Shown: piece after piece, positions 24,155-34,445 of the stretch
How positions within the stretch are numbered: position 1 is the first letter of the stretch
Layout of the letters: each line of letters begins with the position of its first letter
Source of the DNA: an uncultured Roseobacter sp.
Lineage (GTDB): Bacteria > Pseudomonadota > Alphaproteobacteria > Rhodobacterales > Rhodobacteraceae
Assembly: GCF_947495025.1 (NCBI RefSeq)
Contig: NZ_CANLXG010000001.1
Span: forward strand, 992,001-1,056,000
Direction of reading: 5' to 3'
DNA length: 64,000 nt
The notes under the pieces: model-generated
Told to the model about the DNA's origin: nothing
The model's input: only the letters and a program-made list of their open reading frames with translations
Databases searched by the model: none
Made by a program: the position numbers and the translations under genes

Positions 24155-25876
24155 TTACTGCCAGGACTTGATCAGCTCGTCGTAGCTGACGGTCATCGGC
24201 TCTTCGTCCTCGTTCTCCAGCTTGGCATAGGGCGCGCCAGGCTGATCAAACCAGTACTGTGCGTCCTGCTCTTCGTTCAGGACCGGACCCAGATCTCCTT
24301 GGACGCCTGCGCGCTCAAGACGCTGAAGCACGCGCTCCTGATCTTCGCACAGAGCATCAAGTGCTTCCTGAGGCGTTTTGGCACCGGACATTGCGTCGCC
24401 GATGTTCTGCCACCACAGCTGCGCCAGCTTCGGATAGTCAGGTACGTTTGTACCGGTCGGAGACCACTGAACGCGCGCCGGCGAACGGTAGAATTCAACC
24501 AGACCACCCAGCTTGTCGGCACGGTCGGTGAAGTGCTGGCTGTCGATGGTGGATTCACGGATGAACGTGAGACCAACGTCAGACTTCTTCAGGTCAACCG
24601 TTTTGGAGACCACGAACTGCGCATAGAGCCATGCGGCCTTTGCACGGTCCACAGGTGTGGATTCCATCAGTGTCCAGCTGCCTGCGTCCTGGTAGCCGAT
24701 CTTCTGGCCTTCTTTCCAGTAAACACCGTGCGGGCTGGGCGCCATGCGCCACTTGGGCGTGCCGTCCTCGTTCATCACGGGCAGACCGGGCTCGACTGTT
24801 GCCGCGGTAAAGGCCGTGTACCAGAACATCTGCTGGGCGACGTTACCCTGCGCCGGGATCGGACCCGCTTCGCCGAAGGTCATACCGGCAGCGGCTGGTG
24901 GCGAGTACTTCTGCAGCCATTCAATGGCCTTGGTCACCGCGTAAACAGCAGCGGGCGAGTTGGTCGCACCACCGCGGGCCACACAGGATCCTGTCGGCTG
25001 GGAGTTCTCGTTCACACGGATACCCCATTCATCCACCGGCAGACCGTTTGGCTCACCAACGTCGCCCATGCCAGCCATGGACATCCACGCATCGGTGTAA
25101 CGCCAGCCAAGCGACGGGTCTTTCTTGCCGTAGTCCATGTTGCCAAAGACTTCGCCTTCGACACCCATATGGCTCAGATCACGACCTGTGAAGAACTCAG
25201 CGATATCCTCATAGGCTGTCCAGTTGACCGGAACACCGAGATCATACCCGTAGGCGGCTTTGAAATCGGCCTTGTTCTTTTCGTCATTGAACCAGTCGTA
25301 GCGGAACCAATACAGGTTCGCGAACTGCTGTGTGGGCAGCTGATAGAGTTTACCATCCGGTCCGGTGGTGAAGGACGTACCGATGAAATCATCGACATCC
25401 AGCGTGGACAGCGTAACATCCGCGCCCTCGCCTGCCATCCAGTCGGTCAGGTTGCGCACCTGCTGATAGCGCCAGTGCGTGCCGATCAGATCGGAGTCGT
25501 TGACATAGGCGTCGTAGATGTTTTCGCCCGACTGCATCTGTGTCTGCAGCTTCTCAACAACGTCACCTTCGCCGATCAGGTCGTGCGTGACCTTGATGCC
25601 GGTAATGGCTGTGAATGCCGGTGCAAGAACCTGGCTTTCATATTCATGTGTGGTGATCGTCTCGGATACCACCTTGATTTCCATGCCCTGGAACGGTGCC
25701 GCAGCATCAACAAAGAACTGCATCTCCGCTTCCTGCTCCGCACGGTCCAGCACGGACAGTCCGGCAATCTCGTTGTCGAGAAACGCCTTTGCAGCCTCCA
25801 TGTCGGCCCACGCCGGCATTGCCATACACGCGACCATCGCGCCCACAGCTGTGGTTGATTTCAGTGAAAAGTTCAT
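24155..25876 (-). CDS. glpV: Glycerol ABC transporter substrate-binding protein (GlpV-type)
   Basis: Secreted extracellular solute-binding protein in a glpD-S-T-P-Q-U-V-K order matching the Rhizobium glycerol ABC transporter locus. Confidence 0.85.
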   Translation of the reverse strand: MNFSLKSTTAVGAMVACMAMPAWADMEAAKAFLDNEIAGLSVLDRAEQEAEMQFFVDAAAPFQGMEIKVVSETITTHEYESQVLAPAFTAITGIKVTHDLIGEGDVVEKLQTQMQSGENIYDAYVNDSDLIGTHWRYQQVRNLTDWMAGEGADVTLSTLDVDDFIGTSFTTGPDGKLYQLPTQQFANLYWFRYDWFNDEKNKADFKAAYGYDLGVPVNWTAYEDIAEFFTGRDLSHMGVEGEVFGNMDYGKKDPSLGWRYTDAWMSMAGMGDVGEPNGLPVDEWGIRVNENSQPTGSCVARGGATNSPAAVYAVTKAIEWLQKYSPPAAAGMTFGEAGPIPAQGNVAQQMFWYTAFTAATVEPGLPVMNEDGTPKWRMAPSPHGVYWKEGQKIGYQDAGSWTLMESTPVDRAKAAWLYAQFVVSKTVDLKKSDVGLTFIRESTIDSQHFTDRADKLGGLVEFYRSPARVQWSPTGTNVPDYPKLAQLWWQNIGDAMSGAKTPQEALDALCEDQERVLQRLERAGVQGDLGPVLNEEQDAQYWFDQPGAPYAKLENEDEEPMTVSYDELIKSWQ

Positions 25877-25952
25877 TCTGGCCCTCCCTTAGACTCTTTG
25901 AACTGTATGTACGGCCGCCCGGAACGTAGCCGGACGCACCATTCTTCCTGTC

Positions 25953-26225
25953 TCAGACCCAGCGGAAAACCACTGCGGCCCAGACAAGGCACGCCAGCAG
26001 CGCATAGGGCTGCGGTGCGACCTCAAGACCCAGCCAGATCAGATTGATAAAGGCCGAGCCCAACAGCGTGATGAACAGACGGTCACCCCGCGTTGTTTCA
26101 ATGCGGAGAATGCCGACGCGCGGCGTCTCCGGAAATTTGATTGCAAGAATTGTGAAGGTGATCAGCAGACAGGCGATCACGCCGAAGAAAATTGCGGTCG
26201 GTATCGTCCAGGCCATCCATGCCAT
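25953..26225 (-). CDS. glpU: DUF2160-type small membrane protein (GlpU-type)
   Basis: Short hydrophobic protein MAWMAWTIPTAIFFGVIACLLITFTILAIKFPETPRVGILRIETTRGDRLF between permease and SBP genes. Confidence 0.82.
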   Translation of the reverse strand: MAWMAWTIPTAIFFGVIACLLITFTILAIKFPETPRVGILRIETTRGDRLFITLLGSAFINLIWLGLEVAPQPYALLACLVWAAVVFRWV

Positions 26226-26238
26226 AGTGCTTCCCCCC

Positions 26239-27117
26239 TTATACCCGGCCCAGGGCAAAGCCCTTGGCGATGTAGTTGCGCACGAAATAAATCACCAAAG
26301 CCCCCGGCGCGATCGTCAGGACACCTGCCGCGGCCAGCACACCCCAGTCGATGCCCGCAGCCCCCTGCGTTCGCGTCATGATGGCAGCAATCGGCTTGGC
26401 GTCAACCGTTGTGAGAGTACGGCTGAGCAGCAGTTCTACCCAGGAGAACATGAAACAGAAGAATGCCGCGACGCCGATCCCGCTCGCGATCAGCGGCATG
26501 AAAATGCGCACGAAGAAACGCGGGAAAGAATAGCCATCAAGATATGCTGTTTCGTCGATTTCCTTGGGCACGCCGCGCATGAAACCTTCGAGGATCCAGA
26601 CCGCCAGCGGCACGTTGAAGAGACAATGCGCCAGAGCCACCGCGATATGCGTATCAAAAAGGCCGACCGACGAATAAAGCTGAAAGAACGGCAGCGCGAA
26701 AACGGCTGGCGGCGCCATCCGGTTCGTCAGCAGCCAGAAGAACAGATGTTTGTCCCCCATAAAACTGTACCGGCTGAACGCGTACGCCGCAGGCAGCGCC
26801 ACAGCCAGACTGATCACGGTATTCATCACCACGTAGATCAGCGAGTTGACATAGCCGATGTACCAGCTCTCATCCGTCAGAATTTTCACATAATTGGCCA
26901 GCGTCAGGTCGCGCGGGAACAGAGAAAACTCACCCAGAATTTCGGTGTTCGTCTTGAGGCTCATGTTGAGCAGCCAGTAGATCGGCAGCAGCAGAAAGAG
27001 CAGATAAAGCCCCATCACGATGGCAGACCGGTTGATCCGGGGTTGCCTGCGCCGTGCAACCGCGGCGCTGCTGCTGGATACGGTGCCCGCAGGGGCCTGA
27101 ACAGTTGCATCAGACAT
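26239..27117 (-). CDS. glpQ: Glycerol ABC transporter permease (GlpQ-type)
   Basis: MalG-like multi-TM permease with EAA-loop-like segment EGFMRGVPKEIDETAYLDG. Confidence 0.87.
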   Translation of the reverse strand: MSDATVQAPAGTVSSSSAAVARRRQPRINRSAIVMGLYLLFLLLPIYWLLNMSLKTNTEILGEFSLFPRDLTLANYVKILTDESWYIGYVNSLIYVVMNTVISLAVALPAAYAFSRYSFMGDKHLFFWLLTNRMAPPAVFALPFFQLYSSVGLFDTHIAVALAHCLFNVPLAVWILEGFMRGVPKEIDETAYLDGYSFPRFFVRIFMPLIASGIGVAAFFCFMFSWVELLLSRTLTTVDAKPIAAIMTRTQGAAGIDWGVLAAAGVLTIAPGALVIYFVRNYIAKGFALGRV

Positions 27118-27989
27118 CAGACACCATCCCTTTTGTCGAGGTTCGTCATCACGGTGTAGAACACCCAGGAGATCAGCAGGATCACAAGGAAGTACATGAT
27201 CGAGAAGGCAGCTGCCGGTCCGAGGTCAAACTGACCCAGCGCCATTTTCACCAGGTCAATCGACAGGAAGGTCGTCGCATTGCCAGGCCCCCCGCCGGTC
27301 ACCACGAAGGGCTCGGTGTAGATCATAAAGCTGTCCATAAACCGCAGCAGGATCGCGATCATCAGAACGCCGGCCATCTTGGGCAGTTCAATATAGCGGA
27401 ACACGGCCCAGCGGCTGGCCTGGTCGATCTTGGCCGCCTGGTAATAGGCGTTCGGGATCGACTGAAGCCCGGCATAGGCCAGCAGTGCCACAAGCGACGT
27501 CCAATGCCACACATCCATGACGATCACGGTAACCCAGGCGGCAACGATATCCTGTGTATAGTTGTAGGAGATACCCATTTTATCCAGCGTGTATCCCAGC
27601 AGGCCGATGTCGACGCGGCCGAAAATCTGCCAGATCGTACCGACCACATTCCACGGGATCAGCAGCGGCAGTGACATCAGAACCAGGCAGAAAGAGGCCC
27701 AGAACCCTCCCTTTGGCATGTTCAGCGCCACGTAAATTCCCAGCGGAATCTCAATCGCAAGAATAATTCCCGAGAACATCAGCTGGCGCCAGAGCGCGTC
27801 CCACATGCGCTCTTCTGCCAGCATAACCTCGAACCACTCGAGCCCTGCCCAGAAAAACTCATTGTTCCCGAATGTGTCCTGAACCGAGTAGTTGACCACG
27901 GTCATCAGCGGGATCACCGCCGAAAAAGCCACCAGTACAAGAACCGGCAGCACCAGGAACCAGGCTTTCTGATTGACTGTCTTGTTCAT
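27117..27989 (-). CDS. glpP: Glycerol ABC transporter permease (GlpP-type)
   Basis: MalF-like multi-TM permease; AGLQSIPNAYYQAAKIDQASRWAVFRYIELPKMAGVLM EAA loop. Confidence 0.87.
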   Translation of the reverse strand: MNKTVNQKAWFLVLPVLVLVAFSAVIPLMTVVNYSVQDTFGNNEFFWAGLEWFEVMLAEERMWDALWRQLMFSGIILAIEIPLGIYVALNMPKGGFWASFCLVLMSLPLLIPWNVVGTIWQIFGRVDIGLLGYTLDKMGISYNYTQDIVAAWVTVIVMDVWHWTSLVALLAYAGLQSIPNAYYQAAKIDQASRWAVFRYIELPKMAGVLMIAILLRFMDSFMIYTEPFVVTGGGPGNATTFLSIDLVKMALGQFDLGPAAAFSIMYFLVILLISWVFYTVMTNLDKRDGV

Positions 27990-29074
27990 CAGGCCGCCTC
28001 CCCCTGCGGTGGTACGCGCCAGTCGTCGGCGTAAACATTGATGCCCTTCGGATCGAAGGTGACGCGCGGTGCATCGGCCGATATCTGGTCATTCTCACCG
28101 GCGATGGCGCTGATTTCGGTCCCGTCCACATCAAGGCGCACGATTTTGTGGCGACCGACGTCCTCGACCCGTTTGATCCGCGCAGGCAGGCCGTTTTCGG
28201 CATTGCCGATCCTGATAAACTCCGGACGCACGCCGACCTGCAGCTTGCTGCCTGCAGGCTGATATGCAGCGCCGAGTGGCACGCGGACACCGGCAATACG
28301 CGCGGTGTGGCCGTCGATCTCAGCATCAAAAAGGTTCATGCCCGGCGAGCCGATGAAATAGCCCACGAAAGTATGTGCAGGCCGCTCAAACAACTCCTGG
28401 GGCGTTCCGATCTGCACAACCCGTCCATCATACATCACCACCACCTTGTCCGCGAAGGTCAGTGCCTCTGTCTGATCGTGGGTCACGTAGATCATGGTGT
28501 GGCCGAATTCGTGGTGCAGAGACTTCAGCTGCGTACGCAGCTCCCACTTCATATGCGGGTCGATCACCGTCAGCGGCTCGTCAAAAAGCAGTGCATTCAC
28601 GTCCTCGCGCACCATACCACGACCCAGAGAGATCTTCTGTTTGGCATCGGCGGTCAGCCCACGGGCTTTGCGGTCCAGTTCTGCCTCCATGCCGATCATC
28701 TGAGCGATCTGTGACACCCGTTGCGCGACATAGGCCGCGTCCTCGCCCCTGTTGCGCAGCGGGAACGCAAGATTGTCGCGTACCGTCATGGTGTCATACA
28801 CAACCGGAAACTGAAAAACCTGTGCAATGTTGCGCTCGGCCGTTGGTGCGTAGGTGACATCCTCGTCATTGAACAGAATGCGTCCCTGACTGGGGTGCAA
28901 AAGGCCGGAAATGATGTTCAGAAGAGTGGATTTGCCACAACCGGACGCGCCAAGCAGTGCATAAGCCTCACCATCTACCCAGTCGTGGTTCAGCTCTTTG
29001 AGGGCAAAGTCGTCCTCGGATTTCGGGTTGGCAAGATAGGAATGCGCCAGGTTATCGAGGGTGATCTTGGCCAT
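27989..29074 (-). CDS. glpT: Glycerol ABC transporter ATP-binding protein (GlpT-type)
   Basis: Walker A GASGCGKSTLL, LFDEPLTVIDPHMKWELR, TOBE-like C-terminus. Confidence 0.88.
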   Translation of the reverse strand: MAKITLDNLAHSYLANPKSEDDFALKELNHDWVDGEAYALLGASGCGKSTLLNIISGLLHPSQGRILFNDEDVTYAPTAERNIAQVFQFPVVYDTMTVRDNLAFPLRNRGEDAAYVAQRVSQIAQMIGMEAELDRKARGLTADAKQKISLGRGMVREDVNALLFDEPLTVIDPHMKWELRTQLKSLHHEFGHTMIYVTHDQTEALTFADKVVVMYDGRVVQIGTPQELFERPAHTFVGYFIGSPGMNLFDAEIDGHTARIAGVRVPLGAAYQPAGSKLQVGVRPEFIRIGNAENGLPARIKRVEDVGRHKIVRLDVDGTEISAIAGENDQISADAPRVTFDPKGINVYADDWRVPPQGEAA

Positions 29075-30162
29075 TACGCCGCCTCCGCATAGGGTGCTGC
29101 CGACACAAGCGCGCCGTCGGTTCCGAAGAGATAGACATGCGCAGGATCAAGGTAGACAGAGAGATCCTGGCCCGGCTGAAGGCTGTGAACGCCATGGACC
29201 AGCCCGACCCAGCGCGCTCCGCCGTGATCAAGGTGCACGAATGTTTCCGACCCGGTGATCTCGGTTACGCTCAGCCGCGTGTCGAACCGCATGGTGCCAG
29301 CAACATGCGGCGCGAGTTCCAGGTGATTGGGGCGGAAACCGGCGGTATATTCACCGTCACTGAGACCCGACGCGGTCGCAGGAACGGGCGTCGACTGGCC
29401 CGCACCAAAGCGCAGCTCACTGCCCTCCTTGCGGACGGGCAGAAAATTCATAGGCGGATCAGAGAACACTCTGGCGGTCGTTGCATTGACCGGGCGCCGG
29501 TAAACCGATGGCGTTGGTCCGAACTGAGTTACACGCCCCTCCCACAGGGCCGCAGTATTTCCGCCCAGCAGCAGTGCTTCTTCCGGCTCGGTGGTGGCAT
29601 AGACAAAAATGGACCCGGACTCTTCGAAAATGCGCGGAATTTCGGCCCGCAGTTCTTCGCGGAGTTTGTAGTCGAGGTTTGCAAGCGGCTCGTCCAGCAA
29701 CACCAGACCTGCGTTCTTGACCAGGGCACGCGCCAGCGCACACCGTTGCTGCTGCCCGCCAGAAAGCTCCAGCGGCCTGCGGTCGAGCATCGGCGTCAGC
29801 TGCATAAGCTCCGCCGTCTCGCGGACACGCGCATCGATTTCCTTGCGCGTCTGCCCCATCAGCTTCATCGGCGAGGCGATGTTATCGTAGACGGTCATCG
29901 ACGGGTAGTTGATGAACTGCTGATAGACCATGGCCACCTTGCGGTCCTGCACGCGCATGCCCGTAACATCGTCGCCATTCCAGATCACGCGCCCCGTTGC
30001 CGGCACATCGAGACCAGCCATGAGCCGCATCAGCGATGTTTTTCCCGACAAGGTAGGCCCGAGCAGCACATTCATCGTGCCCCTCTGCAGCTCCAGATCA
30101 GTCGGGAAAATATGGGTTTCCCCACCTACCGTTTTCGACACTCCCTCAAGAATCAGGGTCAT
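29074..30162 (-). CDS. glpS: Glycerol ABC transporter ATP-binding protein (GlpS-type)
   Basis: Walker A GPTLSGKTSLM, ELSGGQQQRCALARALV, VLLDEPLANLDYKLREELR; start trimmed to MTLILEGVSK. Confidence 0.88.
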   Translation of the reverse strand: MTLILEGVSKTVGGETHIFPTDLELQRGTMNVLLGPTLSGKTSLMRLMAGLDVPATGRVIWNGDDVTGMRVQDRKVAMVYQQFINYPSMTVYDNIASPMKLMGQTRKEIDARVRETAELMQLTPMLDRRPLELSGGQQQRCALARALVKNAGLVLLDEPLANLDYKLREELRAEIPRIFEESGSIFVYATTEPEEALLLGGNTAALWEGRVTQFGPTPSVYRRPVNATTARVFSDPPMNFLPVRKEGSELRFGAGQSTPVPATASGLSDGEYTAGFRPNHLELAPHVAGTMRFDTRLSVTEITGSETFVHLDHGGARWVGLVHGVHSLQPGQDLSVYLDPAHVYLFGTDGALVSAAPYAEAA

Positions 30163-30178
30163 GCCATCCTCCCCCTTA

Positions 30179-31798
30179 TTATTCTGCAGCCTCCGACTGC
30201 AGGTTCGGCCACTGTTCACGCATAAACGCGTCCAGATCGGCCACTTCTGTATCCGTCAGTCTCAGGCCCAGCTTGTTGCGCCGCCACACCACGTCTTCGG
30301 CCGTTCGGGCGTATTCGCGTGTCATCAGCCAGAGCACTTCGCGTTCGGTCAGCGTCGCGCCAAAATTGCGCCCCAGCGCTTTTTCACCGGCCGCATCCCC
30401 CAGCACGTTCCAGCTGTCGGTGCCATAGGCACGCACCAGCCGGCGTGCCCAGAATTCAGACAGATACGGATAGTCTTCGTGCAGGCGCGTGACCAGCATG
30501 TCAAAACCATCGACCGCGAAATCACCACCCGGCAGCGCCACTCCGGCAGTCCAGTGCCCGGATGTCCCGCTGAAGAACGGCACGATCTTTTCCATCGCAT
30601 CTTCGGCGAGCTTTCGATAAGTCGTAATCTTGCCCCCGAAAACGTTCAGTATCGGCGCGCCGCCGGTGTCATCCACCTTTAGCGTGTAATCGCGCGTTGC
30701 CGCAGTCGCACTGCTTGCGCCATCGTCATAAAGCGGGCGCACCCCGGAATAGCTCCAGACGACGTCTTCGGCGCTGATATCCCGGCGCAGATACTGGTTT
30801 ACAAAACTGATGAGATAATCGCGCTCTTCGTCGGTGCAGTGCGGTACTGTGTCCGGATCGCTGTGCTCCGCATCGGTCGTGCCAATCAGAGTGAAATCAG
30901 TTTCATAGGGTATCGCAAAGATAATCCGCCCGTCTGCTCCCTGGAAGAAATAGCACTTGTCGTGGTCATAGAGGCGCCGCGTGACAATGTGGCTGCCGCG
31001 TACCAGACGCACACCTTCGGTCGAATTAATCCGCACCTTCTGCTGAATAATGTCGCCGACCCAGGGGCCGCCTGCATTGACCAGCATGCGCGCAGAAACC
31101 TGTCGCTGCTCGCCGCTCATGGTGTCTTCGGTCACGACCTGCCAGACGTCGTCCACCCGGGATGCCGAGACAACGCGCGTGCGCACCATGATGTCTGCGC
31201 CGCGCTGTTCGGCATCACGCGCGTTCAGAACCACCAGCCGCGAGTCCTCGATCCAGCAGTCGGAATACTCATAGGCTTTCTCAAAACGCTCCTCGATCGG
31301 CGCGCCTTCGGGTGTTCCGCCCAGCGACAGAGTTGTCGTGGATGGCAGGATCTTCCGCCCCCCGAGACTGTCATACAGAAAAAGACCGAAGCGGATCAGC
31401 CATGCCGGCCTGCGCCCCTTCATCCAGGGCATCACCGTGTTCAGAATGCGCGAGGTCGGCGTCGACCCCTCGAACCGCATGTCAGGATGGTATGGAAGCA
31501 CAAAACGCATGGGCCAGCTGATATGCGGCATGGCCCGCAGCAGTGTCTCCCGCTCTTCAAGAGCGTGCCGCACCAGCCGGATTTCAAAATATTCGAGGTA
31601 TCTCAGGCCACCATGGAAAAGTTTGGTGGACGCAGACGACGTGGCAGAGGCCAGATCATTCATTTCGGCCAGTCCGACCTTCAGCCCGCGACCTGCAGCG
31701 TCACGCGCAATACCGCAGCCATTGATCCCGCCACCAATGACGAAAACGTCATAAACTGGGCTCTCGCTGCGTGACAAAGGTCCCTCCCGACTCTTCAA
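30179..31798 (-). CDS. glpD: Glycerol-3-phosphate dehydrogenase (FAD)
   Basis: VFVIGGGINGCGIARDAAGRGLKVGLAEMNDLASATSSASTKLFHGGLRYLE; exact start uncertain (TTG codons). Confidence 0.94.
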   Translation of the reverse strand: MKSREGPLSRSESPVYDVFVIGGGINGCGIARDAAGRGLKVGLAEMNDLASATSSASTKLFHGGLRYLEYFEIRLVRHALEERETLLRAMPHISWPMRFVLPYHPDMRFEGSTPTSRILNTVMPWMKGRRPAWLIRFGLFLYDSLGGRKILPSTTTLSLGGTPEGAPIEERFEKAYEYSDCWIEDSRLVVLNARDAEQRGADIMVRTRVVSASRVDDVWQVVTEDTMSGEQRQVSARMLVNAGGPWVGDIIQQKVRINSTEGVRLVRGSHIVTRRLYDHDKCYFFQGADGRIIFAIPYETDFTLIGTTDAEHSDPDTVPHCTDEERDYLISFVNQYLRRDISAEDVVWSYSGVRPLYDDGASSATAATRDYTLKVDDTGGAPILNVFGGKITTYRKLAEDAMEKIVPFFSGTSGHWTAGVALPGGDFAVDGFDMLVTRLHEDYPYLSEFWARRLVRAYGTDSWNVLGDAAGEKALGRNFGATLTEREVLWLMTREYARTAEDVVWRRNKLGLRLTDTEVADLDAFMREQWPNLQSEAAE

Positions 31799-31831
31799 TC
31801 CTCAGGCCAGATCACTACCGCAGGTAATGCG

Positions 31832-31867
31832 CGCTTTCAAGTCAATATTTTCGCTTTTGTTCGCTTT
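31832..31867. promoter_or_regulatory. Candidate GlpR operator region in the glpD-glpR divergent intergenic
   Basis: CGCTTT at 31832, 31852 and 31862 (same helical phase); TTCGCTTT direct repeat with 10-bp period. Confidence 0.45.
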
Positions 31868-32060
31868 GCACGTGGGCAACCTGATCGATCTCAGGAGTAA
31901 TATTCTACTAAAATCGATCTATATAGCTGATTTAAAATATTTTTATCTGCATTCACCTTTGTTGCCCTTCGGAAACTCGTCTGCGTATTCGAATGAAATC
32001 GCGCACAGCATTGAAAACGAAAGAAATGTGCACCACACTCGGGATGAGGAGACCGCGTAT

Positions 32061-32822
32061 ATGTCCCAGACTTTCCGTCACCCTGATATCCTGGAGATCG
32101 CCAGGCGCGAGGGGAAAGTGACCGTCGAAGAGCTCGCCGCACATTTTGGCGTCACACTGCAGACTATCCGGCGCGACCTGACTGAACTGGCCGAAGCCAA
32201 TAAACTGGAGCGGGTTCATGGCGGTGCGATACTGCCCTCAGGCACCACAAATATCGGCTATGATGAGCGCCGGAACCTGAATGAGGGCGCCAAGCTGTCC
32301 ATCGCCCGGGCCTGCACTGATCATATTCCGGAAGGGTGTTCTGTTTTTCTTAATATCGGCACCAGCACCGAGGCGGTTGCCCGTCAGCTGTTGCGTCACC
32401 GCGATCTGATGGTCGTCACAAACAATATGAATGTTGCGAATATCCTTGTCGAAAACCCCGATTGCCAGGTCATCGTGACCGGTGGCACCGTGCGTCGTGC
32501 CGATGGGGGGCTGATCGGGAATGTGACAATCGATACGATCCGCCAGTTCAAATTCGACATTGCTGTAATCGGCTGTTCGGCAATGGATACCGACGGCGAT
32601 CTGCTGGACTTTGACACCCAGGAAGTCGGTGTCAGTCAGACGATTATCACCCAGTCCCGCAAAGCGTTTCTTGTTGCCGATCATTCCAAGTTTTCCAGAA
32701 CCGCACCGGCGCGCATCGCCTCTATGCGATCCCTCAGCACTGTATTTACAGATCTTCCGCTGCCCAGTGAACTGGCCGAACGATGCCGTGGCTGGGATAC
32801 CGGCGTCGTCGTCGCGGGATAG
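32061..32822 (+). CDS. glpR: DeoR-family transcriptional regulator, glycerol repressor GlpR-like
   Basis: N-terminal DeoR HTH (EGKVTVEELAAHFGVTLQTIRRDLTEL), sugar-phosphate sensor domain; divergent from glpD. Confidence 0.9.
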   Translation: MSQTFRHPDILEIARREGKVTVEELAAHFGVTLQTIRRDLTELAEANKLERVHGGAILPSGTTNIGYDERRNLNEGAKLSIARACTDHIPEGCSVFLNIGTSTEAVARQLLRHRDLMVVTNNMNVANILVENPDCQVIVTGGTVRRADGGLIGNVTIDTIRQFKFDIAVIGCSAMDTDGDLLDFDTQEVGVSQTIITQSRKAFLVADHSKFSRTAPARIASMRSLSTVFTDLPLPSELAERCRGWDTGVVVAG

Positions 32823-32826
32823 CTTT

Positions 32827-33606
32827 TCAGGCGGCAGGTCGGGGAAGTGGCATCTGCACAAGCCTGCGCAACATCTGGATGAACCCGCGCACCTGGTGAT
32901 GCGCTGTCGTCCGACCTTTCTGTGCGCTTGCAAGGTGAGCCTCTCCCGTCACACCGTCCGGGTTGAGGTCAGATGCAATCCAGCCCCAGGCAACCGGTCC
33001 GGTCGGCATCACCGGCGACGTTTCAGCGGCTGATCTGAAGTCTGCGGCAGCTTCCATGTCCACCGTATCCGGACGAAACGCAAGCATCAGCGATGTTTCA
33101 ACGTCCCCGCCATGCAGCCCATGTGTCAGTTCCTGCTCGGAAAAAAGGCCGTCGGGGTACCCGAATGCGCCCCACTGACAGCGCACCGCCAGCATGTCCG
33201 CATCAATCCGGAGTTGCCGCACGAGGACTGACAGCAGATCTGCGTTTCCGCCATGGCTGTTCACAAAAACAATTTTTCTGATGCCGGCCCGGGCGACCGA
33301 CAGGCCGATATCGGACCACATTGCCATTGCTGTGTCACGGCCCAGTGAAACAGTTCCCGCACGATGGGCATGTTCGTCCGATTTCCCGATGGGCTGCACG
33401 GGCAGAATACGCAGATCCAGGCCGTCTGTATTCTGCCGCCTGAGTTCTTCGAGCATGCCTTCTGCGATCAGCATATCTGTTCCCAGAGGCAGGTGCGGAC
33501 CGTGTTGCTCTACGGCGGCAACAGGCACAACTGCGATCGTATCCATCGGATCAATGGTATCGAAATCTGCCGCACGCATTGTGGCCCAGTCAAGAGTCTG
33601 CCCCAT
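32827..33606 (-). CDS. Creatininase family protein
   Basis: VPVAAVEQHGPHLPLGTDMLIAEG; FVNSHGGNADLLSVLVRQLR; HGGDVETSLMLAFRP; start trimmed to MGQTLDW. Confidence 0.88.
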   Translation of the reverse strand: MGQTLDWATMRAADFDTIDPMDTIAVVPVAAVEQHGPHLPLGTDMLIAEGMLEELRRQNTDGLDLRILPVQPIGKSDEHAHRAGTVSLGRDTAMAMWSDIGLSVARAGIRKIVFVNSHGGNADLLSVLVRQLRIDADMLAVRCQWGAFGYPDGLFSEQELTHGLHGGDVETSLMLAFRPDTVDMEAAADFRSAAETSPVMPTGPVAWGWIASDLNPDGVTGEAHLASAQKGRTTAHHQVRGFIQMLRRLVQMPLPRPAA

Positions 33607-33701
33607 GTCCGCCTCCATGTCCTGTGCTTTGTATTTGTTGCGGGGACGGTTCCACGGATGTCCAACCAAAACAAGTGTTGAAGATCAGCTCGCGCACAGT
33701 A

Positions 33702-34445
33702 TCAGGCGGCCGCAGCAATCAACCGGAAAACTGTCTCTTTTGTATCCATGTGCGCCAGAGCCCATAATTCCGACGTGCCGCGGCGATGCAGCACTACAGA
33801 CGTGTCATCCTTGAATACGCCCGTCCAGAGGATCGTCTCGGTTTCTTCATCTGTCTCCTGAAGCGCATAAAACCAGTCGCGAAACGCCAGCAGCTCAGAC
33901 AGCACCGAGGCATCCCCCTTCTTGGTTTTTGTCTCGCCGTCCTCCAGTTCCAGGGTAGCGCCGGATGCTTCCAGAACGATCGCGAGCAGCGCTTCAGAGT
34001 CGTCCGGACCGGTTTTGCCTGCCCCGAGAAGGTCGATAGCCGGAATGCCTGATGCTATCTCACCGATATCTGGTTCGGGAAACTGCGTAACGACATCAAT
34101 TGTTTCGGCCGTGTTACAGAAACGGATCATTGCGGTTCTCAGGTCTTCGGCTTCGTTTTCGGTCAGGTTCTGTCCTGAAAGAGCCGACGCCCCCAGCCCC
34201 CCGGAAGGCAATGCCCTGCACAGCCGGCGGTCGCTGGCAAGAACTGCGAGTTCGGTACCGTCCTGCCGGACAAATGTCAGAACGCGTGTAAGTATGGTTT
34301 CGTGCAACTCCTTGACAACCGCGTGGAATGGATCGGCCGTGCCAGCAGGGAAAATACTTCTGCCGTGTGCGCCACGTTCGCCCGGCGCGTGTCGCAGCGC
34401 CGCGACTGCATCGGTCAGACCAGAGTGTTCTGCACCTTTGCTCAT
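33702..34445 (-). CDS. Hypothetical protein of the kinase/GTPase locus
   Basis: 247-aa ORF; start overlaps the stop of the Roadblock-like gene (ATGA); no family recognised. Confidence 0.7.
   Translation of the reverse strand: MSKGAEHSGLTDAVAALRHAPGERGAHGRSIFPAGTADPFHAVVKELHETILTRVLTFVRQDGTELAVLASDRRLCRALPSGGLGASALSGQNLTENEAEDLRTAMIRFCNTAETIDVVTQFPEPDIGEIASGIPAIDLLGAGKTGPDDSEALLAIVLEASGATLELEDGETKTKKGDASVLSELLAFRDWFYALQETDEETETILWTGVFKDDTSVVLHRRGTSELWALAHMDTKETVFRLIAAAA

Noticed and set aside
23126-25858. 910-aa plus-strand ORF across glpK and glpV
   Set aside because: Antisense shadow of two clearly recognisable minus-strand genes; its translation shows no recognisable domain and it spans an intergenic terminator. 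Long shadow ORFs are expected in GC-rich genomes.
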